Origin: Thamnidium elegans
Lineage: Eukaryota > Mucoromycota > Mucoromycetes > Mucorales > Mucoraceae
Length of the DNA stretch: 64,000 nt
Assembly (NCBI GenBank): GCA_025201345.1
Contig: JAIXMG010000015.1
Span: 248,001-312,000, forward strand
Reading direction: 5' to 3'
Numbering within the stretch: the stretch's first letter is position 1; each line of letters starts with the position of its first letter. The notes below the pieces were generated by a model. The model worked only from the letters and a program-made list of their open reading frames with translations, ran no database searches and had not been told where the DNA came from. Positions 10,158 to 19,801 of the stretch are shown piece after piece. Position numbers and translations under genes: made by a program.

Positions 10158-11604
10158 ATATCCTGAATCTTGACTGCTAGATCTTGTAATGCAAATGATG
10201 CTGTTCCGCCTGCTTTCGTTACATATTTCAGTGCTGTCATGTTGTCGCTGTATATTTTCACGATGAGGTTCGTTATTTTCTTGGCATGAATCAAAATCGC
10301 ATAATAGATTGTTTTCAACTCTCGAACGTTTATGGAATCGTTTTTTTCGTCGTTTGACCGAAACCTGCAGTTCGTACCAAGTTGGACGTTACTCCCCATC
10401 CTGTGTCGGATGCGTCGACGTAAATCTTTAAAGATGGTTCTTCTACTATTAGTTTGTGAATGGGTAATCCATTCTTCTGGATTAAGAATTTTTTCCACCA
10501 TTGGATTTCTTCTTTCGCTTCCTGAGAGAGATAACACTCTTTGTCCCACTGTTGTCGGTTTTGATGTAAGGCCTTTGCTAAGTCTCTCTGCATGTGACGT
10601 ACATGAAGAAGTGCTTCTCCTATTGCTGGAATAACCGCTGTCATCTTCCCCAATAGGCTGGCTACCCATCGACAAGATCGGGCTATTGGCAACTCTATTT
10701 GACGAAGACGTTGTAATAGTTTGTTTATTTTTGTCACTGGTAAAGAAATCTTCATCGTTCTCGTGTTGAATACAAATCCTAGAAATTCTTGCGTTGTTTT
10801 CGGTTCGAAGACACTCTTTGCCTTGTTGATTAGGAATCCAAGTTGTTCTAAATGCTGAGTTAGTATACGAACAGATTTCTGCATTTGTATCTTTGATTTT
10901 TCTAAAATGCAAATATCGTCTAGATAGTAAATTATCCTCAATCCCTTGGTTTTCAAATGTTCTATCGCATGTCTCATTAGTTTCGAAAAGACTCTTGGTG
11001 CTATGCTTAATCCGAACGCAAGGGAAGTATATTGGTAAACGGTACCTTTGTTATCGAACGTAAGAAATCTCTGCGATTCTTGGTGTATCGGAACTACCAC
11101 ATATGCATCCTTCAGGTCCACTTTGCAAATGTAATCGTCTTTCTCGATTATATCTCGTAAGGCTGGAACACCTTCCATCTTGAAGTGTTGGATCTGTAAG
11201 AATTGGTTTAGTTTCGTACAGTTGAGAATAGGACGACGTTTTGTCGTCTCCTGAATAGTGAAGAAGGTCGACAAAAAATCCCTGTTTTGGGTTGGAGATT
11301 GTTTGATTATTCCTGCTTGTAAAAATTTCTCTACTGCTTGATCTACTGCAAGTTGTTCTTCTGAGGTCATTTTTAAAGGTTTCGTTCTCCACGGATGAGG
11401 GCTTTGTTCGAATTGTAGTCGGTATCCCGTTTCCACTACTGAGATCGGCCATGATTGGGATGTCATCTTTTTCCAGTTGGATAGGAAATGTTGAAGACGT
11501 CCTCCCGGCAATATCCCATCTAGAGGGATTGAATAATTTGTTTGTTGAGTTGAGGTTTGTTGAGTTGAAGTTTGTTGAGCTGAAGCTTGTTGATGTTGAA
11601 TCAA
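9656..11604 (-). pseudogene. Reverse transcriptase / RNase H of DIRS element, one frameshift
   Basis: The RT core shows YICKVDLKDAYVVVPIH, the palm motif YQYTSLAFGLSIAPRVF and the catalytic IIYYLDDICIL. RNase H begins YVDASDTGWG, then shifts frame near 10360-10380 and resumes with NVRELKTIYYAI, YSDNMTALKYV and HIPGIQNVKADQLSR. A DIRS-typical region follows (VDAFAAHHNHQLPIY, LYLFPPWKLIPRVLRKM). The frame overlaps the downstream recombinase frame (10157-9656), which is normal for DIRS elements. The RNase H frameshift probably inactivates this copy. Confidence 0.88.
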
Positions 11605-11636
11605 ATCTTCTTGTGAGGGTTTGGTAAACCCCTTCC

Positions 11637-12485
11637 TTATTGATTGTTGGTGTTGTTGATGTTGTTGGTGTTGTTTGATTCGGGTCTCTGATCGAAGAAG
11701 CCTCTTGGTTGGTTCCCGTTCCCACGACCCCGTCCTCGTTGGAATAAAAAACCACGTCCTCCTCTGTTTCCATAGGATCCTCGCCCCCTGTTATACGAAG
11801 GTCGTTGGTTGTTACGGTTTGCGTCTCCTGTGATACGCTGTCTGAATGGTTCCTCGTAGTATTGATCAATAAACGTTTGGTCGAAGGCATATTTCTTCTC
11901 ACTTGTTTCTGTGTTCTCCAAGTGTTTAAGACTATATGATAGTTTAAGAGCCTTCGTTGTTGCTTCTTTTGCTTCCTATTCTTGTTGTTTTGCAGTTCCA
12001 AATCCGAACATAGCAAGTCGTCTTGCTTTTTCCACGGTGTCATGGAACATTTCTTCATCTCCTGGTTGCATTCCGCGTTCAGTGATGTACTGCAATTGTT
12101 CAAAAATTTCAGTTACTGCTCTCGCTTGAATTCTCGTATTTTCAGTAAGTTTGTAGATTTGATTGACGAGTTGTAGAGAATCGACTTTCCATTGTTTGAG
12201 CTGAGAGATGAAGTTTGGATTTGTCGTTTCAGGAGTGTTCCATTCCTCATTGTTGTACTTGGGAATGGTTCGTTTAAATTTTTGTAATGCTTTTTGAAGC
12301 TCATGTTGGTTGTAGCTTTCCAGTTCGGCGTAAACTTCTTCAGGTAATTGAACTCCTCTATACCTTTGTTCGGCTGCTGCTGTTTGTGATTCTCTGACTC
12401 TTTTTGTAACTGCTTCGACGATAGCGTCGACTTGTTCCTTAGTAAAAACTTGTTCGACATTTTCACTAATGGGTTGATCACTCAT
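11637..12485 (-). pseudogene. Gag-like ORF of DIRS element, interrupted by one TAG
   Basis: The N-terminal part (MSDQPISENVEQ..., to 11976) is helical and acidic/basic with no zinc knuckle. After a single in-frame TAG at 11976-11978 the frame continues EAKEATTKALKLSY into an Arg/Gly-rich stretch (NRGRGSYGNRGGRG) and an Asn-rich tail ending at 11637. The RGG region is likely RNA binding. The lone TAG is either a mutation or a readthrough site; other defects in the element favour mutation. Confidence 0.7.
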
Positions 12486-12785
12486 CGTTATCCACGGTGC
12501 GCGGCTTAGAAAGATCTGGGGAAATAGGGATTACTATTATTTTTTATTATTATATTATCTGAAAATAAAGCGCGGCTCGGAGAGCTTGTACCACTTCTTC
12601 ATCCATCGCTTCGGCAACTATAGTATTGGTCACCTTACCGAAAAAATTGGCCACCTTTTTGAGAACCAATTGGTCACTTTTCTGAATGCCAATTGGTCGC
12701 TTTTCCGAAAACCAATTGGTCACCCCTTTAAATAAATTGTTTCTCTCAAGTGCTAGTCATAGCTTTTTCCGTTATTAATTTGAAA
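12486..12785. other. DIRS 5' flank and leader of a transposase remnant
   Basis: Upstream of the gag start there is AT-rich sequence to about 12600 with two GC-rich patches (CGCGGCTC, GTGCGCGGC). No terminal repeat could be matched to the 3' end. From 12625 a 23-bp periodic array begins (annotated separately), leading to a transposase remnant on the plus strand. Confidence 0.5.
12625..12724. repeat. 23-bp periodic repeats (AATTGGTCAC core)
   Basis: Five units carry ATTGG(T/C)CAC or close variants at 12625, 12646, 12669, 12692 and 12715 (positions approximate by 1-2 bp), with spacing of 20-23 bp. The interval sequence is a degenerate TTTTCCGAAAACC. The array lies 60-160 bp upstream of a Tc1/mariner-like transposase start. 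Regular spacing of about two helical turns suggests subterminal transposase binding sites. A similar 22-bp array accompanies the related remnant at 20.9 kb. Confidence 0.75.
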
Positions 12786-13504
12786 ATGGATTCTAACATT
12801 ACTTTTTATTCTGAGGATGGGAGAGGAAACATCTTTAACGATAACGGCAACCAAGCAGCAGCATACGACGAGGTCCCTTCTTTCCATCTTAAGAAGATAA
12901 CTGATCTTAAGAAGCTAGTCAAAAACAATAATTATTTAGAATTACACGAGATTGAAGTCCCTGATGTTAGCATGAAGGAGGCTCCTATTAAAAACGAAAG
13001 AGATAATGAGTATAACATTTATATCGAGAAATACAGGCTACTGTATCTTTATTATGTTTTCGAAAAAGGCATGAAAAATAAGGAAGCTGCGGCAGCTGCA
13101 AATGTCAACTTGCATACTGCACGTAAATGGAAGCAGAAATACCAGCAGAACCCGGAAGAGTATGTACCTTACAAGTTGACAAATTTAATCCCTTCTCGTC
13201 CAGTAAGCCAGTTAGACGATAGACACAAAGATCATTTGGTAAAGTTTTTTGATGAAAACAAAAGGGCTACTATCGATGACGCCGTCAAAGATTTGACACA
13301 AAGCTTTGAAAATCTTGAAAAATGAATGCAACCTTTCTATCAAAAAAATTTCAAGGCATCCTACTGCGAGAAATAGCCCTGCTGTGATCGAAAAGCGCGC
13401 TATTTGGGTGGAGAAATGGTTAGCGAAAGGGATGCTTTACCTTCAGAATTGTGTATTTTTAGATGAGTCAGGATTTGACATCAATATGACTCGCGAAAGA
13501 GCTG
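12786..13504 (+). pseudogene. Tc1/mariner-like transposase, truncated
   Basis: It starts MDSNITFYSEDGRGNIFNDN. A helix-turn-helix region follows (YYVFEKGMKNKEAAAAANVN, then LHTARKWKQKYQ). After a small deletion or frameshift near 13306-13325 it continues ECNLSIKKISRHPTARNSPA and reaches the second-Asp motif NCVFLDESGFDINM. It stops soon after; the third-acid PYSPELNPIE part is missing. The right end is a TIR identical in type to that of the 5233-6504 element. This is an internally deleted, dead copy. Confidence 0.85.
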
Positions 13505-13527
13505 ATTAGCTCCAAAAAGTTGGTAAA

Positions 13528-13547
13528 TTGAGAGTGGAAGCACTGTA
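13528..13547. repeat. Tc1-like terminal inverted repeat (right end)
   Basis: TTGAGAGTGGAAGCACTGTA is the same terminal sequence found at 5233 (reverse complement) and 6485-6504. It ends in TA. The matching left end was not found within the 23-bp array region, so the left side was probably replaced. Confidence 0.75.
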
Positions 13548-13994
13548 AATTGACCGGGATTACACTTTTAAATAAAAATGGTGGAGATCATTAGTTAGTG
13601 ACTATCAAAATATATAGGTGCAAAAGTCTACAGTACAATTATAATTGAACTGTATTAAATTAATCTCATACGATAACTTGAGCAAGAATAATACTGTGAG
13701 TTAACTGTTCTTTATATAGTGGCAAATACCACATCAGGTTTAACTTTATTCTCTTCACTTAAAACATAGATAAGAACATAACTAAAGTAAAATGGAAAAC
13801 CCCCCACAATCTTTTTATCATAATAAACTCTTGAAAAAGTCTCAGCGAGCTTATCATTGTCCTTTTAAGATTTTTTCATTACTTATTTTATCATTCTATT
13901 GCAGTCTCAAATTGAAAGGAAAGTATTAAAAAAACATGACAGTAACGGGAATAATTTATATAAAGATATGTATATATATGAAAAAGGTATGCAA
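13548..13994. other. AT-rich spacer, no gene seen
   Basis: There are no long open frames or recognisable repeats. Composition is like the intergenic DNA elsewhere in the island. It lies between a transposon end and the stop codon of the 391-aa ORF. Confidence 0.5.
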
Positions 13995-15170
13995 TCATTT
14001 GTTTATTTCATTAAATGTGCTCTTCAACGTTTTATAGCTTTTGTATGTGGAGAAATAGCCTTCGTTCAACCCTTTATCATAGCAGGCTTTCCAGTTCATT
14101 CGTTTGTGGGTTTTTAAATACTCTTCTTTAAATTCCTTAGCATATTTTATATCATCCTTTTGTGGGACAATGGTTGTCATTGATGGTAATATATCGCTGT
14201 TTGTGCCTCGTCTTTTTTGGGATCGAACGTTTGGCGGGAGGTTTAATGGCGTTGGCATTGCATCGGAATCATCACAGCTTTGCCATTGGTATTTGTGTAA
14301 GCATGTTTCGGTGTACAACACACCTGCACTTGCTAAACTTCTGATTCTTTTAAGGTTTGGTTCGCCCTCGTTTGCTACTTCAATTATTCTTTTGAATTGC
14401 TTTTGAGTTTCTGTAGCAACGTCCAACAATGTGTCGACAGTAGCTTCGTGATTTTGGATTTGGTGTTCAAGAGCCTCTTTAGCAATTTTATATAATAAAA
14501 TGACTGTTGGGTCCTCTTTATATTGTAATCCAAATAACGAGCATTTCTGCTCCATTAGTACATATCCTAAAGCAACCAAAGGTGGGAGAAAATGACTGTT
14601 GGTATTGCTGGTGTTGGTATTGCTGGTGTTGGTATTGCTATCGTTGACGTTGTCGTTGACGTTGACGTTGTTGTTAGTGCTGTTGGTATTGCCGTCACTG
14701 TCACCATCACTGTCACTGTCACCATCACTGTCACCATCACTATCACTGTCACCATCACTGTCACCGTCACCGTCACCGTCGTCGTTTTCGTTGCTATGAA
14801 TGTAGTTTGCGATAGTTGCAGGGGTCATTATCAAATGCTCTTTTGCCCAAAAATGGCTTGGAAGCTTCTTTAAATACAATGCTTTATGAGTGTCAGAAAA
14901 CATACTACAAATTTCCTCTCGTATATTTTTGATGCAGATTGTAAATGCAATCGGTTCGAAATTATTGTATTTGTCATATACATGATTGCAGTATTTGTTG
15001 AGTCTATGTATGTATGCATTGTCGACTGTGTTTTGAATTTCAATCAACATTGGCGGCAGCGACTCCGAGACATTTATAACCGGGACTAAAAGAACATCAC
15101 CACGTTTTCCATCCAGCCATTCACCATCTTGGGGAATATAATTGTTAATGGCATGATTACCTACATACAA
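13995..15170 (-). CDS. Unknown 391-aa protein with possible nuclease-like core and acidic repeat
   Basis: A single long open frame starts MYVGNHAINNY. Residues ~20-65 read GKRGDVLLVPVINVSESLPP then MLIEIQNTVD, and a helix with RLNKYCNHVYDKY follows. This D...E-x-Q arrangement resembles PD-(D/E)XK-type nucleases such as the Rpn/YhgA group, but it is only a pattern match. Residues ~125-160 are a DGDSDGDSDSDG repeat, then an Asn/Thr/Ser tract, then a helical region and a basic segment (RSQKRRG). The ATG lies 6 bp from a 1-kb inserted element (15177-16198), so the real N-terminus may be cut off. No homologue is recognised with certainty; the transposon-rich context suggests an element gene. Confidence 0.5.
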   Translation of the reverse strand: MYVGNHAINNYIPQDGEWLDGKRGDVLLVPVINVSESLPPMLIEIQNTVDNAYIHRLNKYCNHVYDKYNNFEPIAFTICIKNIREEICSMFSDTHKALYLKKLPSHFWAKEHLIMTPATIANYIHSNENDDGDGDGDSDGDSDSDGDSDGDSDSDGDSDGNTNSTNNNVNVNDNVNDSNTNTSNTNTSNTNSHFLPPLVALGYVLMEQKCSLFGLQYKEDPTVILLYKIAKEALEHQIQNHEATVDTLLDVATETQKQFKRIIEVANEGEPNLKRIRSLASAGVLYTETCLHKYQWQSCDDSDAMPTPLNLPPNVRSQKRRGTNSDILPSMTTIVPQKDDIKYAKEFKEEYLKTHKRMNWKACYDKGLNEGYFSTYKSYKTLKSTFNEINK

Positions 15171-15176
15171 ACTACA

Positions 15177-16198
15177 GTTTTCTTAGGGACCACGGCGCAA
15201 ATCTTTCGGACCACGGGGGAGTGTACATAGGGTAACTTGGATCGGGCGCCTCGTGGTCCGAAAAAAATTACTATGTGCACTCCCGTGGTCCGAGCGTTAT
15301 CAAACAAAACTAAAACATTAGAGTTGTTTAATTGATATTCGTTATTTTATTTTTGTTATTTTATATTACTTATACACATCATAAAATATTTAAAATTATT
15401 TTTTACGCTTAGCATTCATACTATACTTCGTATTTTATTATCTTTCTCTGAAAATATAAAGAAAATAAGGTAGTTTATTAAGAGGAAAAGTTATTATTCT
15501 TCATCGGAAGATTCGATTACAGCAAGCTCGTCTTTTTCTGCATTAAAAGTCTTTCCTTCTGTATGTTTGGGAAATTGCCCAAAGAGCTTCCATGTTAATT
15601 TAAACAATGTAGCATAGGATTTGTCTACCTGGAAGTACATATGGCTAACAGAAGGATATGACATACGCCTATGGCCGAACTCGACAGCTACCCAGTGCGC
15701 ATTTTTTATATTTTGAAGGTGATGTGGCTGTACTTTTACTTTTGGTTTTATAGTAACCTTAAGTGGCAAAATAGTGAGTGGTTCGTAAAGATGTCTTTTA
15801 TTCCCGGCGTCAGGATATGTACATACAGGTATGTTGTAAGTATCTGCAACTGCTTGAACACAGCCAAGATAGTCAAACCAAATAGACATGCTCGTTCTTC
15901 TATACTCATACATATCTGGTTTGATGCTCCTTTCTAGGCTGGCAACGTCGAAACCAAAGTATTTACATACATGCTCTTTTTGAATTCACACTCTATGAGC
16001 ATATCTTTCTTGACATCCCTATACCTATCATCACTGAGCTTTTAAACTTTTGTTTTGACGCAGTTCAGGGACCAAAACTTTCTCGGACTGTGGGAGTGCA
16101 CGTAGTTATTTTTTCGAACCACGGGGCGCCCGATCCAAGTTACCCTATGTACACTCCCCCATGGTCCGAAAGATTTGCGCCGTGGTCCCTAAGAAAAC
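15177..16198. mobile_element. 1.0-kb DNA element with ~115-bp terminal inverted repeats (MULE-like size)
   Basis: The left end starts GTTTTCTTAGGGACCACGGC, and the right end is its reverse complement. Similarity extends about 115 bp (left 15177-15292, right about 16083-16198) with a few substitutions. Within each arm GGACCACGG-type and GTGCACTCCC motifs repeat in inverted form, so the arms are themselves partly palindromic. TIRs of this length are usual for Mutator-like elements. One ORF (15494-15913, minus) lies inside. No clear target duplication is visible: the flanks are CTACA and CGTTC. Confidence 0.8.
15494..15913 (-). CDS. Element-encoded 139-aa protein, unknown (possible protease-like fragment)
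   Basis: The frame encodes MYEYRRTSMSIWFDYLGCVQ, then NIPVCTYPDAGNKRH and AHWVAVEFGHRRMSYP, ending in an acidic tail (ESSDEE). It lies wholly inside the 1-kb TIR element. The Cys region followed by an N/AHWVAVE strand faintly recalls OTU-like cysteine proteases that accompany some MULE and other DNA transposons. This is weak and catalytic residues cannot be assigned. It is probably the end of a longer protein, lost by internal deletion. Confidence 0.45.
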   Translation of the reverse strand: MYEYRRTSMSIWFDYLGCVQAVADTYNIPVCTYPDAGNKRHLYEPLTILPLKVTIKPKVKVQPHHLQNIKNAHWVAVEFGHRRMSYPSVSHMYFQVDKSYATLFKLTWKLFGQFPKHTEGKTFNAEKDELAVIESSDEE

Positions 16199-16200
16199 CG

Positions 16201-16382
16201 TTCTTGTAATGGGTAAGGAGAAAATAAAGTGGTAGTTGAAAATCAGTTAATTAAATCAATGTAATTACTTCAAGACCATCAATTTTTAGAAAGTCTTTAT
16301 TTTAAATAAATACGCATGCACTTTTACACATATATATAGAAAAATAACAGATTTTTTTATTTAAGAACTTGAGATGTGATTA
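16201..16382 (+). repeat. Long inverted repeat, left arm
   Basis: This arm of about 181 bp begins TTCTTGTAATGGGTAAGG and ends near GAGATGTGATT. It matches 19802-19983 in reverse complement, with essentially one length difference in a T run (7 versus 8). Near-identity implies recent origin or homogenisation. The pair brackets 3.4 kb with an intact spliced gene. Confidence 0.88.
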
Positions 16383-16822
16383 TACTAGCCTAAAAGAGAT
16401 TTCAAATAAAATAAAATTAGCCATTTCTTGTAAAGCCATCAACATTTATAATACTTACAGTATCTGGGTGGCCTCATCGTAATTGGGCGGACTTCTTTTT
16501 TTTCACTTGAACGAGTGACACTTTTTCCTTTACGCTTATTGGTGGTGTTGATTATAATTCATCGAATAAATAATAGCTACAATATAATTATTTAGTTTTT
16601 TTCTGAACAAAATGCATTCACTAGCAATTAAAGGAAACAACGATATTACCGGTAGAATGTTATATATCGATCATAAAATTAATACTATGACTATCTTCTT
16701 TCCCATACCGCGCCAAACTACCAACAACAATAAAAGAATTAGATTATGTTAATACTACTAATTACTTACTTGTTTCAATGACTTCACTTGACCGCATACC
16801 ACATGAATTGAATAAAAGAGAC

Positions 16823-17016
16823 GAACATTAATCTTGGAGCCACGTCCAATAGTTCGGTTTTGTAAAGAAGATCCTAAAGGAAGGCTATTGTCGATGGTAT
16901 GGGAAACCACCCAAGCTCACAAGATTAATCTGACCGGGAGCATATACCACAACCAAGTCCCAAAGATATACGCTAGCCTATTTGTCAACCCGACTTCATA
17001 CCCGGGCCCAATTCAG
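16823..17016 (+). repeat. 194-bp direct repeat, copy 1
   Basis: The repeat starts GAACATTAATCTTGGAGCCA and ends GGGCCCAATTCAG. It matches 17049-17242 with no difference that I could see; a 32-bp spacer separates the copies. It is less AT-rich than its surroundings (contains CCCGGGCCC), suggesting a foreign or functional segment. Confidence 0.88.
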
Positions 17017-17048
17017 GTCTCTTAAATTCATGTGTCACTTATCTCAAT

Positions 17049-17242
17049 GAACATTAATCTTGGAGCCACGTCCAATAGTTCGGTTTTGTAAAGAAGATCC
17101 TAAAGGAAGGCTATTGTCGATGGTATGGGAAACCACCCAAGCTCACAAGATTAATCTGACCGGGAGCATATACCACAACCAAGTCCCAAAGATATACGCT
17201 AGCCTATTTGTCAACCCGACTTCATACCCGGGCCCAATTCAG
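17049..17242 (+). repeat. 194-bp direct repeat, copy 2
   Basis: This is the second copy of the 16823-17016 repeat, offset 226 bp, ending about 295 bp before the start codon of the nuclease-like gene. Identity indicates a recent tandem duplication. Its position upstream of the gene would suit a promoter or binding module. Confidence 0.88.
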
Positions 17243-17537
17243 ATCAAGATAAGAATAAATAGCGGTAAAAGTGAAGTGCAATGTATTTTCTAAAATGAAA
17301 AAGATTAACTTTGTTAGTACATTATAAATTAAAACATGAAGACATACTCATAAAATCCATGAAATAAAAGGAATTAATAGCAAAAAAGAAAAAAAGGAAA
17401 AATAACAAAAAAGAAAAATAGTAAATAAAAAAAACTACCATGGAATTGGTGACGTAATTTTCTACGATTATTTAAGTCATGCTGCGTATTCAGTTTCTTT
17501 TGTAATATTTATTTTCAGTCAACGTAGAATCTAAATA

Positions 17538-19595
17538 ATGGATATCAAAAACTACAGATACTCGTATAATGGTAATAACTCCAGTTTAATTTACTTTTCC
17601 AAATACCCAGTTCCTAGTTGGTCATTGGGACTTTTTACAGGATGGATAAATGCAAACAAAGCACGAAAAACCAAACAAAGCACGGTATTAACAAAATATT
17701 TGGATGCTCTTACAACAATGTCCAAAGATAAAAACCTTCCCATTGACATAAAATGCCATGTAAATAATTTAATCGAAGAGGTATTATGAATATAAACCAA
17801 AAACAATTCATACAGAATCAAATGGCTAATTTTTTTTTTATTGTTTAGCAAACCAATGACAAGGAAACACAAGAAACGAAGTCTGTAAACTACAACCTCG
17901 TAGGAAATAAATCTATATCAATTGGTGACAATAATGTCATCAATAATGTAAATATACGCATATATATATATATATACACATTAAGACGATATTAAATCTA
18001 ACTGCTGTATTTTATATCTAATTATAGAATTATAATAAAGAGAAAGAAGATGATGAAGAAGATAAAGAAGATAGTGGAGAAGAGCAAGAAAATAGCGAAG
18101 ATGAGGAAGATGAGGAAGTTGACTTCCCATCTGATCTGACGATTGACCACCATCCTCAACGAAATGCGGATTATTCTCTTCTTCATGATGACTTCTCCGT
18201 AGAAGTAGATAAACAAGGCAATGACAGTGATTGGATTATTGGCAATTTTAATATATCTGACAATTGTAAATCGGTGAAGGGAAACACATTAGGTTTAAAA
18301 AAGAATCCGGCTAGTCTTTCAGATATCAGACTCCTGTAAGTGAAGAGAAAAAATGCTTAAGCATGAATATGATTGACTCACAGTATCTTATTTCATAGAT
18401 CACTTAACGACATATATATTTTTGATGAAAATATTGATGGATCTGTAACCAAATATTTTGGAGCGGAATTACATAAAGTGGTAATGTCTGACATCAGCTT
18501 TAACTGTTACCGCCCTCACAAGCCAAATCAGTCTCATGCTTGGTGTCTAGAAATTGCTGAAGTAAGTTAATACTATAAGTTTTGATGCATGTGTTGTGAT
18601 AACTAATGAACTTATTTGTCTGAAGGATCCTCCTGATGATTTAAAGTCAACATTGAAATTGTGTACTGATTTTTTAATTCAAGCGACTGAACAAGACAAT
18701 GAGGTCGATTTACATATGGCTCATACTTTGACGCAGTTGCAAATATACATAAACGCCAACATGCTATAATGAGTTACTAATACCATATATTTATTTAGAT
18801 TACCTGTGTTTGTTGCTGGTTCTCATGATAGTTCGATCGAAGACTCTTATGTGCACCATTATTTAGCACCCATACTTCAGTCAATTTATAGTACGGATAA
18901 GAAATTCACTGTTCGATGGTAAGTTAGCAGTTTTTGTGGCAGCTTTTGTGGAAATAGATGACTAATCTACATGCATTTGATACATTTTCATAGGGCCAAT
19001 GGTGCCTTAAATGAAGACTCAACATTTAAACCTGACTTTCAGGTCTTTAGCCGTATAATTAATATCAAATGTATCGTTATTGTAGCAGAATTCAAACCCA
19101 AGTCTCGTAATTCAGCCGTAGAATCTGACTTAATCAAATTAGGAAAACAGATGAAACTTATGTATAATGAATTAGTAGAGAAAAGAGTACCTAAACCTAC
19201 AGTCTGCGGGCTGTTATGTCAAGGCGAAAATTTAAGCACATATGTAATGGATATACCATCTCCTTACACATATCGAATGGTGAAGCTATCAAAGGTTACT
19301 TTATGTAGAAACATCGAAGAATTACATTTATTACCTGCCTTCATTTCTAAGCTTATTCAAGTTAAAGTAAGAACAAAGTGTTTGATTAAAACGTTTATAT
19401 CTTGCTAACCTTAATTTCTTTTCTAAATATTACAAACAGAATATCACTCTTGAAAATGTAAAAAAAGCAGAAGATTGCATTATAACAGCAAACAGTTCAA
19501 TGCACCGTCAACCATGCAATCCTCCGGAATCGTGGCTTTCCTATAGTTCATGTCAATTATCAAGATCAAGCAAAAAGAGAAAACCGAGTGACTAA
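17538..19595 (+). CDS. Unknown protein with PD-(D/E)XK nuclease signature, inside inverted-repeat unit
   Basis: Eight exons (17538-17780, 17849-17947, 18028-18335, 18399-18561, 18626-18735, 18799-18918, 18994-19366, 19440-19595) join into 523 codons without a stop. One donor (GTTGCA at 18736) is weak. The N-terminus is ordinary; exon 3 is highly acidic (KEKEDDEEDKEDSGEEQENS). Exon 7 holds FKPDFQVFSR, then IVIVAEFKPKSRNS: Pro-Asp, 18 residues, then Glu-x-Lys on a beta strand. That is the PD-(D/E)XK nuclease pattern. A helix with Lys/Gln (LIKLGKQMKLMYNELV) follows, as in that fold. The C-terminus is basic (SRSSKKRKPSD), possibly a nuclear signal. The gene is bracketed by 181-bp inverted repeats. 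Nuclease activity and a transposition role are inference; the exact family is not recognised. Confidence 0.7.
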
Positions 19596-19801
19596 CCAAC
19601 AAATTTTTTTAATCAATTATCAAATCAACTACAGTCGTTTTTATTATGATTAATGAATTATACGCCAATCATCAACTATTATTGTTATTGCAATATATAT
19701 TTAAACTTCTTACATCGTCATATTTAAGCATAATCGTTAATAGTCATTCCACATGAAAAAAAACCGGCGAACTTGAATTTTTTTGTTTTATTTATATAAT
19801 C

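Larger units (their letters stand above)
8585..12485 (-). mobile_element. DIRS-order tyrosine-recombinase retrotransposon, slightly decayed
   Basis: Reading on the minus strand, the order is a gag-like protein, reverse transcriptase, RNase H, a DIRS-type C-terminal domain and a tyrosine recombinase; there is no integrase. This order is diagnostic of DIRS/Ngaro elements. I see no methyltransferase domain. The coding parts are 11637-12485 (gag), 9656-11604 (RT/RH) and 8585-10157 (YR). Defects: one in-frame TAG in gag, one frameshift in RNase H near 10360-10380, and one in an A8 run near 9021-9028 of the YR gene. The termini are unclear. The YR stop touches the HIBCH start codon, so the 3' repeat appears absent. 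The 5' side runs to about 12600. Confidence 0.88.
16383..17537. other. Non-coding part of the inverted-repeat unit with two direct repeats
   Basis: It contains a TIR-like motif near 16455-16490 (TCATCGTAATTGGGCGGACT) resembling one near 6010, then AT-rich DNA, then two identical 194-bp direct repeats (listed separately). The 60-codon frames inside the repeats are identical copies and are not believed to be genes. Confidence 0.5.

Noticed and set aside
14592..14873. Val/Thr-repeat frames opposite the 391-aa ORF
   Set aside because: Shadow of the DNA repeat encoding DGDSD on the minus strand.
16834..17293. Two identical 60-codon frames in the 194-bp repeats
   Set aside because: Identity follows from the DNA duplication; no intron or protein-like conservation supports coding.
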